Source of the DNA: Caenorhabditis elegans
Lineage: Eukaryota > Nematoda > Chromadorea > Rhabditida > Rhabditidae
NCBI RefSeq assembly: GCF_000002985.6
Contig: NC_003283.11
Span: 13,082,001 to 13,146,000, forward strand
DNA length: 64,000 nt
Direction: 5' to 3'
Shown here one piece after another: positions 26,101-38,675 of the stretch. A program made the translations under genes and the position numbers. Each line of letters begins with the position of its first letter. Positions within the stretch are counted from its first letter, which is position 1. The notes under the pieces are model-generated. The model saw nothing but the letters and a program-made list of their open reading frames with translations, was not told where the DNA came from and ran no database searches.

Positions 26101-28335
26101 AAAATTCAGAATTACAAACGAGTGAGAATGAAGAGAAACAACTATACGAGTGAGTTAAAGATGTACTAGTACTGGACTAAACCAGTTTCTTCCATCATTT
26201 ACAACTGTTTAGCTTCTCATTTAATAACCGTAATCATCTCCGAGTAGCAGCAAAAGCGGATCCAAGGAATTAGTGGATGAATAGAAAATTGTGTAGTACG
26301 AAATATTCATTAGTGATCATGGAACAAGGTGTCAATGAAGATTAATGTGGAATCAGAGTGTAGGTTTTTGGAGGACATTTCACAACGAACAATGATACTT
26401 TGTGGGTGGTATCAAGGCGCCAAAAATTTGAATGTGAAAAACTAAATTAGCAGGTAAATTCTTGAAACTGAGAAAGCAAAATGGATAGATCCTTTTTAAA
26501 CAAAATTATCTAAAATAAATATTAAGCAGTTTCTGAAAATAGTAACTATTCTCAAAATTCTGTTCTCTAAAATTGTTCAATATTCTCAGAATATCTACTC
26601 CATTTGAAAGCAGAAATTCTTAAAAGTAGAAAGACTCAACGCAGTTAACAAATGGGCTTCTTCCCGTTCGAAAACTCAAACTCAAGGGAATTCAGTCAGA
26701 GGTTCAGAGTGCTCTATTCTTCGTTCTAAACTCAAAAATCAACCAGCCGTCACTCATTCATTATGCAAATTTCAAAGCTTTGTCTTCTTCCAAACTCTCG
26801 GAGTCAACTACCCAGAAAAGTAAGAATTTGTAGAAGAAAAAAGGTATTCAGACTGGGTTGGACCACCGGATGAAGAAGAACAAGAAGAAAACGATGTCGG
26901 AAGGGAGACGTCAAGAAATGTTGTCAGGAAGGTAACCTGATATCTTGGGGGAACCAACATGTTGGCATCTACAATGTTTGTGCTCATGCTCATAATTTTT
27001 GGACTCAAAATGTGTTATGTCGTTAGTGCAGATTTGGTGGGAGCAAGTATTGTTTGAAGAAAAAAACAGATTGAATGAAAAAGGGAACACATGGTTAGGA
27101 TGTATACTAGATTTGAAAATAATAAAGATAGTTTTCTAACAAAAGTTTAATTCTATATTTGGCATCTCAGTCGTTTTGAAGTTGTTAGAAAGTTTTAAAG
27201 TCTATCGTAAGTTATCAGGTCTGTAAAATCCCATTTTTAGAAAGGTTAGCTACACTTCCCGCGTTTTCTGTTTTTTCTAGGACGCAAAATATGCTGGGCT
27301 AATCCGGAAATTCAAAATTTTTCTTAACATTTTTTTAAAAACTAAACTAAAAGCACAACTACCAGGAAAATGTTTCCGAATGTTAAATGAACAGGGCGAA
27401 CACACGTATATAGATTATCATTTGAATAGGTGTAGAAGAGGAGAGGAGAGAACACAAAATGAGTTGGCATACACACGGAATAACTAATAAGGACTAATAT
27501 TGTTCATTTAATATGACTACTTGTTGACCACTGCACATCCCTGTTTTTGTACCTTTCCCATTCTAAAAAACAAATGTAACAATGAGAAGTAAGTATTCAA
27601 TGATATTTAGGTATCAATGTTATATTTTTTAATGATTTTGGAAACTATAAAAATCGAATTGAAAGGAATGCTATACCATATTTCTAAGTCTCAAAAGTTT
27701 TAGAGTGGCTGTACTATTCACTAATTTTTTAATGAAATTTTATTATTGTCTGACCTAAACACTAGTAGGCAGTATGTCCTTTTTTGAACTCTAGAAGGCG
27801 TGGTTTTCAGAGTTTGAAATCACAATAATTTTGTAATTTATTTCATGTAGAAAATCTGTCGTCAAATTATCAAAAACACGTTTTACCGCAATTTGCAGAG
27901 GTGGAGTAACCCTTTAAGTGCTGAAAGAGAGCAAAAGATCATAAATAAACAGAGAGTTATAGGGACGAAAATAAAAAAAACCGTGTTGGGCTCAATTTTT
28001 AATTACTTCAAGATCGATTTTTATCAAAAATGAAACGGCAAATATCCAAAAATTTGTTAACAAATATAACACATTTTTGAAACGATTTTCTAAGGATAGA
28101 AACAAGTCCTCATGAGAAGTTTATCTTGAAAAAATAGAGATTGAACTGAACGTTGGTAGTCACTCGATTTTCCTTTTTTTTTCAACTTTATAATCAGATT
28201 AACATACATTTTCCCTACCAAACAATCACTCACCTCTTTCATTCTCTTTGTAACCCATAATCGTATTCTCGATGATTTTGCGAGTAGCTCCTCATCCTCT
28301 GGTGAGCGTAATGGGGATGCGCTTGAGTCGCTCAT
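17122..28335 (-). CDS. max-1: MAX-1: coiled coil, two PH domains, MyTH4 and FERM
   Basis: Cytoplasmic adaptor known in C. elegans for motor axon guidance in the netrin/UNC-5 pathway; vertebrate relatives are PLEKHH proteins. Exons in gene order: 28335-28234, 21677-21549, 21216-21087, 21023-20914, 20756-20070, 20025-19833, 19612-19154, 19105-18727, 18515-17829, 17595-17397 and 17346-17122, giving 1099 residues in phase. Visible parts: a short coiled coil (LEDQNERLRAQNLR, about residues 20-75), a Ser-rich acidic linker, PH1 from about 360 (KSGYWTQLTDSRIKSLKRRY), PH2 from about 470 (ISGWLTRVKCGLSKKVFAAL), MyTH4 about 600-740 (DSPLWKDLLFASG) and FERM to the C-terminus. The 19106-19153 intron is 48 bases and in-frame, so its retention would keep the reading frame. 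The donor before 17829 (GTTCGT) is weak but required by phase. Identification is by domain order and gene neighbourhood. Confidence 0.88.
21678..28233 (-). other. 6.5 kb first intron of max-1
   Basis: It lies between the first coding exon and the coiled-coil exon. No internal coding exon was recognised. An intron this long is unusual for a worm gene and is a natural place for enhancers or alternative promoters. Purine-rich stretches occur, for example 22600-23250 and 24000-24200. The open frame at 27008-26808 (minus) has no usable donor and was not called. Confidence 0.55.
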
Positions 28336-31300
28336 TCCTTCAAAAAATCATAATTTTAACAAAAAAAAGAGTGAGACGAAATAAACAAAATAGAGTTTTT
28401 AGTGGGGGAGAGACCGAGAAAAGAGCAGCGAAATAATTGTTCAAGAGAGATGAAGAAGCCGATTTAGAAAAAAATAACGGAAATAGAAGAAAAAAGAGTT
28501 GTCAAAAATGATGACTCTCTTATGTCAGTTCGAATTTCTTTGTCATTTTTTCTTGTAAAAAGTATAAGAAAAAATAAAGTAAAATGAAAAGAAAGAATGA
28601 GTTGTGAATAGTTGTGGTAATAAAATACGATGTCCATCTCTTGACCAATGTCCTCCGCCCCCACCACCAATTTTCAAAAGCTATGTATTAGCATCAAATT
28701 GCGCGATTTTGGGAGGTCTGGTGGTGCAATCCGGGGGCCTCTCTTTCCCTCTCATGCTCCCCATTTTCTTCAATTCGTCTCTTTCTACAACACAAACCAC
28801 TTGCATAATTTGTGTCTTCTTGTATGTATCTCCTCAACAAATCTATTGCACAATGTTCCATCACTCGAGATTTCAGATGAATGACGATAAGAAAGTTTTG
28901 AGGAAGATTGTTTATACTTGAGATTTTGGGAATATTTAAAAAGTTGGATAGTTCTCAATTTGGAAAAATTCAAAGCGTTTTTTTTCAAAAAAAATAATCT
29001 ACCTATTCTTTATATTTTCAATTTACGATACCCACAAGGAGACCTACGCCTACGTGCCTACACTTTCCTTGGTCATACCTATGGTTTGAATTTTTGGAAA
29101 GTTTTACCCATATTATTTTTATGAAATTCTGAACAAAAAACCACATATAACGCTTTTTTATACCCAGACCAATTGGCAATTAAACAAAGATCCCACTTTT
29201 TTCGAAAATATGGATGGCTGGCTCATCCTTACAATATTTACGGCAATACAAATTGAATGCACATTAAATTGAACGAGAATAAAAACATTTAAAAATATCT
29301 AAATTTGGAATAATTCAAATTCAAATTTATTTTCCCCTAACTTTGATATCTCTTTCTGAATTTAAGACTTTAAGAGATTCAAATAACAGCTTGAGCAGAC
29401 TATGCTTGAAGTCTCAAATACACTTTTGGTTACTTATTTTATGATTTTTCAAACTTAAAAAAACATAGAAATCCATGTTATATTTTCTATTACAAATACA
29501 GTAGGACGTAAATTGTTCATCTAGGTAAGAAATCTATACCAAAAAAGAAAACAGAGGAATCCTCTCGTCAACAAAAAGACCCATTGGACCTCACGGCCTT
29601 TCGATGTTGGTTTTCTTCCTCTTGCAGCCGTAATCAGATAACGAACAAATTTCGCAACATGATTCAAAAACACATCTTTTTTTGGTGTACCCACGCCCCT
29701 CTTCTATCACAAAGTAAAATGAGAAACGGATGGAGAGCTCATGAGCTCTTTGCTACCAGTTTGACGAGTCTTCCAAAGACGGGACGTCAGACGGAAGGAC
29801 GAAGACGGGCGGTGGGAAGAGGACGATGAGCGCAAGAAATTAATTTTGTGAAGCCGGGAGAGGCAATGGAAGAAGACGAAGTAAAGGGAAAAAAGATGGA
29901 GAAAAGGCATTGAAGAGGGCAGTTCTGGAGCTTTGAGGCAACGGAAACAAGAAGAAGATCATTAACGAGAAGAAGGTTGGAAGAGACCACCGGAAGGTTT
30001 TAGAACGAACCAAAGAAAAATGACCGATAGGAGATGGATAAGTGTCATTTGATGAGAAATGGAGTTGTATTAACAATATTCCTAGTCTTCGAGTACTATT
30101 TATAGGAAATTAGTCTAATTTTAGGTTTTATAGTTTTTTCAGTTTTTTCAGTTTTTTTTCATTAAAAAAATAGGAGTGGGTACACAAAAAAGTCCGTTTT
30201 CTTGTCTAGAAAAATTTGCTCAAGTTTGAAATTCTCTAGATATATATTGTAGGAAGAAATTGACTACAAAATGATGACTATATTTTGTCGACACTGTGTG
30301 CAGGAATAACAGTTTTATCATAAACATCAGCTGCCGAAACGTTGATTTGCATATTCTTCGATGCACCGGTTACTTCGAGGCACCGGTTTTTAAACTATGC
30401 TAGAATTCTGTGATCGATTTGAAATTGATGTCACTGTTGAAGTTGCACTACATTATGTATGTACTCAATTTTTTGATAGTGAATATAGGCCACTTTCAGA
30501 CCCTTTTGGCTTTTTAGATTTTGAGCTTTTGCGACTAAACATCATAAGTAGGGAATGGTCAACAGTCAAAAAATGATGGTATTATTTTTTTTCAAGTTTT
30601 TGAAAACCTTTACTTTGCGTATCATGGATCATCAAAAAATGAAAAGATACATATCTGAATTTCAAAAAAAAAACTTTAAAACTATAAAGCCCTGTGAAGC
30701 ATCAAAAAATAGACGAGAAAACTTTTCGGACCACCACAATGTACGTGCACTTCCAACAACAAAGCAACAATTCAATTTGACCTCCGACAACGCATTTTCG
30801 TGTTTTCTTCCGGTGCTTTTCAAAAAACGAAAACACAAAACAACTCAAAGGCATTTTTAAGAAGTGTTGCAATTTTCTGCTCAAAAAATTCGATTTTGTT
30901 TACAATTGATAGAAGGGAATAAATGTGCATTCCGTGTCAAAATGCAATAAAATTGTGGTGAAGAAGGAGAAGTTCGTGTGAGGCAGAGAAGAAGATGTTT
31001 TGTAAAAGTAGAAAAGAGTCAAAGAAGCAACAGAATATTGATGACAGCGTTTTTTGAACTACAAGCAAAGTTCGTTGAAAAAAGGATCCCCTTGACTCTA
31101 AAGTAGACTCTCATCAAAAGATCAAAATGTCATGATTTTCAAGGGATTAGTTTATACATAGTTGTCACTTTCAATAGTACAGTAATCCCTTTATGAGATT
31201 TTACTGGAAGAAATTTTGAAAGAGAAAATGGGAAGGCCACCCAGAAAAGTATTCGAAAAGGCTTCTCCTTTTCTCCCGCGCTAAACGGATTTTCATCTGT

Positions 31301-34300
31301 GGTTGTGCATGGTGCACATTTTGGAAGAGATAGATGGGCGGAAAGGACCGGGAAAATTAGAAAGTGAAAGGAAAATGAGAGAAGGTTCTAGATATACTCA
31401 GTGTTTCCTGCAGATTTCCTAGTCATATTTATCATGTTCAAGTTTTAGGACGAGGGAAGCTGTGAATGAGTAGCACAAAAAATCAAAAATAAGATTTTTG
31501 AATTCAGATTTCAAGCCGAGATGGTACACTCTGACATCACATGAATTTCGTAAGTAGCATGAATCGTAGAAAGATTTTGAATTATGAATCCCATTTGTAG
31601 TTGTTTAGAAAAAACATTTAGTACTGTCCGTACTCTGCAGGGTCACTCAACAAATGGTGAAGAAACTTCAGTGGGGGGTTTTGTCAAAATATGCTCAAAA
31701 GGAGTCAAAAAGTTGAAATACTTACAGAAAACAATATTTTCATTCAAAATACCAATTTTGGCAAATTGCCAATTTTTTAATGAATTCTTTGTAAAAAAAA
31801 ATTGAAAAAATAGGCTGGATGCAAGACTGAAAATTAAAGTACCTCTCAAAACTCAGAAATGACAAAAAAAAACAAATATATAACTAGAAATTCTGCCCAA
31901 TAAATATAGAAGTGAATAAATTAAATGCATTAGTTACGGAAGTATAATATTGGCCTTGGAAATGGCATCTAAACAGTTCCGGAAACTTGATCCGCATATT
32001 TTCATAAGTGTCCTCACAAATCTCGAAAAACAAAACAATAGAAAGGAAAATTGAATGGCAGAAGAGAAGGGAGGGAAAGAATCTCAAACATAAATATTCA
32101 ATCGTGTTAATGTGTCAAAGGATGACCAAATGGCTAGAGATGGTGGAGAAGGAGAAGTGTGTTATTGTAGAAGGGCAATTAGTGCACACAGAAGGAAAAT
32201 GAATTGAGGAGGAGGTGATGGAAAAGAGAACACATGGCGCAAAAAGCAATGAGCATGTGGGATTAGGTGGGAAGAATGCGCGGAAATGTATCGAACACGG
32301 TAAACAATAAGAAAAAAGAAGTGACGTTGAAGGAAATATTTGGAGAAAATGAATACAGAAGTTTTCATAGCAAAAAAGACTTTTTCGAGATTTTTTACTT
32401 GGCAAAATAATACAGTATTGTGCATTCGAGGAAAAACTTGGTACTAGGTAATACGTTCTATTTCCGAGCAACTTAGAATCTTCAATTTAATACATTCCAA
32501 TTTTTTCACAAATTAATTGATGCAATTAACAGATTAGTTAACTTTGCGACAACCCATCACTACGTAAGACAGAAATTTTTACCTTTGCAAAAATTCATGT
32601 AAAATATTTTATCTAAAAATCCTAAAACACACGTTGCCGTAAAGTGTTAAACCTATTCTTTGAATATATGCACAAAAGCGCATCGGTGGTGGGCTTCGGA
32701 TTAGATGAATTAGGTTTAATTTCATTTTCACAGACCTTCCACCCGGAAGCCCTAATTAAATTGGTAGGTTTAGATATTACTTATTTGTATATCAAACCTA
32801 AAATATATGCTAATACATCATAGAAGTTTGAGAGGTCTTGAAGTTAGAAGTACTTTGACTTTCAAGTAAATGGCGTTCGAATAGAGAGCTAGACTTCTTC
32901 TTCTTCTTCTTTAGCTCAAATTACAATGCCTACTTATTCCTCATCTTTAGGACCGCCCGTATGCACATTCACATAGAAATAAATACGTGTGCTCAAGGAC
33001 ATGAGCAAAACAGGAAACTTATGCGAGTAAGTATTCGGAGAGCCCGCGGAGGAGCAAACCAAAACGATTCCGCAACTATGAAATGTTTTGAGGATTAGTG
33101 GATTAGTAAAACAAAAGTTAGAATTGTTTTGTTTCTGTTCTTTTTTGTTTATTCGAAATGAAAATGTGGGAAACAAGTACATGACCCCGGTGACAAGAAA
33201 TTCGTAGTATTGGAACTCCAATTATTATATATCCATTTCGTATTGTACAAGTTATGTATAAAGAGTTTCTCCTCGTTTCGGCTTCGAGACATTACAAAAA
33301 GAAAAGAGGACATATGTCCCTAGACATTGGATTTCTGGAAAGTCTGCAATTTTCAGCAGTATTTCCCCTTTATCGCCCATTCGATAATTAATCCTGGATT
33401 TTTAAACATCAAATTAACAAACTTGTAAAATTTGGCACTTGAAGAAACCACTATGACTGAGATCGTGGCGAGACCCACTAGAAACAGTCAGTTTGCGCCT
33501 TTAAACTGCCTAGCCAAAGTTGCGCGAAATTATGATGTATTTTTGATGCATGTGCGTAAATATTTGGGGTCTAAAATGTATTAGCTAGATGTAGGTTGAT
33601 TTTCAGTTTTTTCAAATTGTAGTTTCACTAAGGGAAGCTTCTTTCAAGCTTCAGAAGGAGACCCGAAGAACTCGGGGGATGTCCAATTGGGGGGATTACC
33701 AACTCGGGGGATTTGCCCCGCCCACAGAACCGTGGCTTGCAATACGCCCATTTCTGCAACTGCCGCACGGTTTTAAAATCATTTTTTCTTGTTAATCCTC
33801 GCTCTATTGATAAAAATACAGTTTTAAAACCGTGCGGCAGTTGCAGAAATGGGCGTATTGCAAGCCACGGTTCTGTGGGCGGGGCCAATCCCCCGAGTTA
33901 GTAATCCCCCCAGTTGGACATCCCCCGAGTTCTTCGGGTCTCTTTAGAAGCTTACTGTATTGGATACCGTAGTTTCTGCAATATGTCGTAATGGTGACTG
34001 CAGAGCCGTCGGAAAATGTTTTAAAACTTTTTTTTTTTTTGAAATTTCAGAATATAGAAAACCTTAAATTAAAACAATCTTCCCTCGAAGCTATTCTATA
34101 GATTTTCTTCTTTATTTATTTAATAATTTCTGAAATCAAGTTTCAAATAATTTCTCAACCGTTTTTTCCCTATTCGGCTTGTCAACAAGTGAAATATATT
34201 GAATTTGAATAAAAATGCAAATGTCAACGCCAGAGAGTGTTCTTTTTCTCTACTTTTTCGATAAATCTTTTTCTCATATGTATAAATTCGGTTTGATCTC

Positions 34301-34484
34301 GATCTCGAGCGCCTCCGCCGCTACAAGGAGCGCACTTTTTCTGTTTTGTAGGCCACCGCGTGTCGTCTTGCATCACAATCCTCCTTTTTTCGAATGATTT
34401 CTATCTGTTTCTCTTCTATTTCATCCGTCTGTTACGCAATATATCCGTGACTTTGCCGGTTTTCCATTAAACACTGTCCATTTT
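28336..34484. other. Large intergenic region between max-1 and acly-2 (divergent promoters)
   Basis: About 6 kb between two divergently transcribed genes, probably holding both promoters. No supported gene was found. It contains AT-rich sequence, a CTACGCCTACGTGCCTACAC-type dispersed repeat near 29047, a CTT microsatellite near 32895, a GAGACCCACTAG-type repeat piece near 33470 and the foldback element at 33647-33945. Confidence 0.5.
33647..33945. repeat. Foldback element with G-run arms
   Basis: Two arms of about 140 bases (33647-33782 and 33821-33945) are near-perfect inverted copies around a ~40-base loop. Each arm carries three G-runs (or C-runs on the other side) of four to six bases near its outer end (CTCGGGGGATG, TTGGGGGGATT, CTCGGGGGATT). 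It has no coding potential. It resembles a non-autonomous DNA transposon; clear terminal motifs and a target duplication were not fixed. Confidence 0.8.
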
Positions 34485-34487
34485 CAG
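34485..34487 (+). promoter_or_regulatory. Probable SL trans-splice acceptor of acly-2
   Basis: TTTTCAG ends at 34487, 20 bases before the ATG at 34508, the usual position for spliced-leader addition in Caenorhabditis. No upstream donor in a coding context was seen. Confidence 0.55.
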
Positions 34488-34507
34488 GTTATTACACCCA
34501 TACTGAT

Positions 34508-37500
34508 ATGTCGGCTAAAGCTGTCAGCGAACTCTCAGGAAAAGAGGTATGAAGCTTTATTTTTTATTCGATTGATTTACAAAAACAATTGCAGGTTTTG
34601 TACAAATATTTCGAGTCGACCGGAATTGTCAGTGCCCCACATGCTTTTCACGTGAAGGCCGGAGATAAGTTTTCTGACGTCGCCGCCAAGTACGAATGGC
34701 TTGCACAAGACAACAAGGGTGTTATCAAGCCGGATCAGCTTATCAAGCGTCGTGGAAAGCTCGGTCTTGTTAAGATTGGGTCTCCTAAAGAGCTGGAAGC
34801 TTGGTTCGGCAAGACGGCAAACAGTTATGTGAAAGTTGGCCAAACGGAGGGAAGATTGCACACGTTTATTGTTGAGCCGTTTTGTGCTCATACTGAAAAT
34901 GAAGAAATGTACATCGCGATCTACAGCGAACGCTGTCGCGATGTTATTATGTTCTATGAGCAGGGAGGAGTTGATATTGGAGACGTCGAGGAAAAGGTTT
35001 GTAGTAGGTAATTATTTCTCAAAAATTTTCATATTTTCAGGCCAGATCAGTCCATGTTCCAGTTCAACTTGATGACAATGCTATGTCAATTTCGGAGAGA
35101 GAACTAGGCGTGCTTCTCGGGCCATGTAGTGATAAGGATGATATCCGAAAGTTCGTTCGCAGCTTATACGAAGCCTACAAAGCTCTTCACTTCACATACT
35201 TGGAGATCAATCCGTTTGTTCTCACCAATGGCAAGATTCATATTTTGGACTTGGCTGCAAAGCTTGACGAGACTGCCAGTTTTCTGTGCTCGGATAAATG
35301 GAGCGGTCGGAATGCTTCTGCACGAATCGCTCCGACTCTGGAGTTCCCGGCACCATTTGGACGTGATTTGACTTCGGAGGAGCAATACATTTCTGATATG
35401 GATGCGAAGACTGGAGCATCTTTGAAGCTGACTATTCTTAACAGAAAGGGACGCGTATGGACCATGGTGGCTGGTGGAGGAGCATCAGTTGTGTTTACCG
35501 ATACTGTTTGTGATCTTGGAGGATCATCTGAACTTGCTAACTACGGAGAATATTCTGGAGATCCATCGGAAGCTCAAACTTACGAGTACGCCAAGACTAT
35601 TTTATCCGTCATGACAGAAGGTGCTCCACGTCCTGATGGTAAGGTTCTCATCATTGGTGGATCCATTGCTAACTTCACAAATGTCGCAAAAACATTCGGA
35701 GGAATCGTTCGTGCGTTCGAAACTTTCATTGATAAGCTCAAGGAACATAATGTTTCCATCTACGTTCGACGTGGTGGTCCGAACTACCAAGAAGGACTGC
35801 GACGTGTCAAGGATGCTGCCACAAAACTAGAAATTCCGATTTATGTATTTGGACCGGAAACTCATATGACTGCAATTGTCGGAGCTGCGCTCGGATTGAA
35901 GCCAATGCCAACAGTCCCGACGGCTCCTCAAACCACCGGACAATTTTTGTTGAGCCCAGAAAGAAACGTATGTTCTAATTATTCATAGGAAATAATTTAG
36001 TTTTTGTTTTCAGACTGCAGGCACGGAACGTCCTCCAGCATCTCCAGCTCCGAACACTTCCACAATCGAACATCCTCTCGCCAAGAGGCACCCTCTTCAT
36101 CAAAGCTTGTTCGAGAACGACACAAAGGCTATCATTTGGGGACAACAACACAAAGCTATTCAAGGAATGCTTGATTTCGATTTTGTTTGCAGAAGACACT
36201 CCCCATCAGTCGTCGCTTCAACCTATCCGTTCACTGGAGACAACAAGCAAAAGTATTATTTCGGACAGAAAGAAATCCTTATTCCTGCTTACAAATCTAT
36301 GGCAAAAGCTTTCGCGAGTCATCCAGATGCCACTGTCATGGTCACGTTCGCGTCGATGCGTTCAGTTTTTGAAACTGTTCTGGAGGCTCTTCAATTTACA
36401 CAAATCAAGGTTATCGCAATTATTGCCGAAGGAGTTCCAGAAAATCAAACAAGAAAATTGCTTAAAATTGCTGAAGATAAGGGTGTTACCTTAATTGGTC
36501 CTGCTACTGTTGGAGGAATCAAGCCAGGATGTTTCAAGATCGGAAATACCGGAGGAATGATGGATAATATTCTTGCTTCGAAACTTTATCGTCCTGGAAG
36601 TGTCGCTTACGTGTCCCGCTCAGGAGGAATGTCGAACGAGCTCAACAACATTATTTCACAGAATACCAACGGAGTTTACGAAGGAATTGCTATCGGAGGG
36701 GATCGCTATCCAGGAAGTACGTACACCGACCACGTTATGAGATATCAACACGATGATCGTGTTAAGATGATTGTCCTCCTTGGAGAAGTTGGAGGTATAG
36801 AAGAATATCGTATTGTCGAGCTATTGAAAGAAAAGAAAATCACGAAGCCTCTCATTGCTTGGTGCATTGGAACATGTGCAGATCACATTACTTCAGAAGT
36901 TCAGTTCGGTCATGCTGGAGCTTCTGCAAATGGACAAGGAGAAACTGCTGCATGCAAAAATACAGCTCTTCGTACTGCTGGTGCTTTGGTTCCAGATTCG
37001 TTTGACGACCTCGGAAACAAGATTCGTCAGACTTATGAAGAATTGCTTCGACTTGAAATCATCGTTCCACAGCCGGAAGTTCCACCACCTGCAGTTCCAA
37101 TGGACTATGCCTGGGCTCGGGAACTCGGGCTTATTCGCAAACCAGCTTCCTTCATGACCTCTATTTGTGACGAACGCGGAGAAGAATTGAACTATGCTGG
37201 CGTCCCAATCACCAAAGTCCTCGAGTCGGATATGGGAATCGGTGGAGTTCTAGGCTTGCTGTGGTTCCAGGTTCAAAAAAAAATCTAATTTGCCTTGTAT
37301 ATTTTCCTTTTTCAGAAACGTCTCCCTCCACATGCCAACAAGTTCATAGAGATCTGTTTGATGCTCACTGCTGATCACGGACCAGCAGTTTCTGGTGCTC
37401 ATAATACTATCGTCTGTGCTCGCGCTGGAAAGGACTTGATATCTTCTCTCACATCTGGACTCCTCACCATCGGTGACCGATTCGGAGGTGCTCTCGATGG

Positions 37501-38040
37501 AGCTGCTCGTCAATTCTCTGAGGCTTTCGATCAAGGGTGGTCTCCAAATCAGTTTGTCGGAGAAATGCGCAAACGTGGAACTCATATTATGGGTATCGGC
37601 CATCGTGTCAAGAGCGTGAGTTTCAAGAAAATACAGTTTTTTGATAATTGATGAAATAATTTCAGATCAATAACCCTGATAAGCGTGTCGAGATTCTCAA
37701 GAGATTTGCTTTGAACAAAAAGGAGTTTGCTCAAGAAACACCACTTCTCGATTATGCTCTGGAAGTTGAGAAGATCACCACTGCCAAGAAGCCAAACCTC
37801 ATTCTAAATGTTGATGGAGCTATTGCCATCATCTTCGTCGACATCTTGCGCAACAGTGGGATGTTCACAACAGCTGAAGCTCAAGAAGTTATCGAGATAG
37901 GTGCTCTGAATGGAATGTTTGTGCTCGGTCGCTCCATCGGATTCATCGGACATTATTTGGACCAATCACGACTCAAACAAGGACTCTACCGTCATCCTTG
38001 GGATGACATTTCATACATCATGCCAGAGAGAAACTTGTGA
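34508..38040 (+). CDS. acly-2: ATP-citrate lyase (ATP-citrate synthase)
   Basis: Cytosolic enzyme that converts citrate, CoA and ATP to acetyl-CoA, oxaloacetate, ADP and phosphate, feeding lipid synthesis and acetylation. Exons: 34508-34546, 34595-34996, 35041-35967, 36014-37270, 37316-37615 and 37666-38040, totalling 1099 residues, the normal family length (~1100). The N-terminal half holds the ATP-grasp/citrate-binding part (YLEINPFV near 35201; [11 protein letters not shown] near 35464). The central CoA-ligase part has [12 protein letters not shown] and [11 protein letters not shown]; its His, about residue 756, is the phospho-histidine equivalent of human His760. The C-terminal citrate-synthase-like part contains [13 protein letters not shown] and MGIGHRVKS. 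Worms have two such genes; acly-2 is chosen over acly-1 because eat-6 lies next to it. All key motifs look intact. Confidence 0.9.
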
Positions 38041-38675
38041 ATTTGATTATCACTTCCCCCACTTCACCCTATTCACTTACCTTTTTAATGCATCCCAAAA
38101 TTGCCAAAAGTAGGAATAAACTGTACATTGATTTATTGAGTTTCAAATTTCAAAATCATCAGAAAATAAATTTAGAATTTGCGGGAAAAAATGATAGAAA
38201 ACGCTTAGCTTTGTGGAGTGGCAGATGTTGTGCAACAATAACGATAGGAAGCAGAGGGCAGTCAGACAGTCAGTGAGACAAAGAAAGCTTCTAAAATGGT
38301 GTGTGACATCTGTCAAGCCATTTTATTGCCAACCCTCTAATTAACGGATTTTTGACGGAATCGTGCAGATGGGAAACGATTCGGCTTGATGGCTGCGTAA
38401 GTAAATCAGCAGAAAATATGATGGATGAATCACTCAAAATGTTTCAAAGTTTTATAATAAAGGACATTTTGAAATGTTTCAGAAAAAAGGGGGCTTTTCT
38501 TTATCACCCAACAATTCGAATTGAGAAATATGAAGCCGTTGGTCCTTCATTCTGCATCTTCATGTTCCCTTCGTTCACATCTCCATGGTAACCCGCTTAT
38601 AAATTCTGGAGACGTACGTATCCAGTCGACTTGAGAATATTTTATTGGTTGCACTTTTAAATACAATTATCAATG
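38041..38675. other. Convergent 3' region of acly-2 and the str gene
   Basis: The acly-2 3'UTR lies here, with an AATAAA at 38115-38120 about 75 bases after the stop codon, a likely polyadenylation signal. The rest, up to the stop of the minus-strand receptor gene, has no recognised gene. Confidence 0.55.

Noticed and set aside
26808-27008. Minus-strand open frame (MSPKIMSMSTNIVDANML...) inside the max-1 long intron as an alternative first exon
   Set aside because: No adequate donor in phase with the coiled-coil exon.
29707-30076. Overlapping minus-strand frames in the max-1/acly-2 intergenic region
   Set aside because: Ser/Phe/Leu-rich frames from CT-rich sequence, with no domain or splice structure.
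32885-32915. CTT run as a possible regulatory element
   Set aside because: Simple microsatellite; nothing further supports function.
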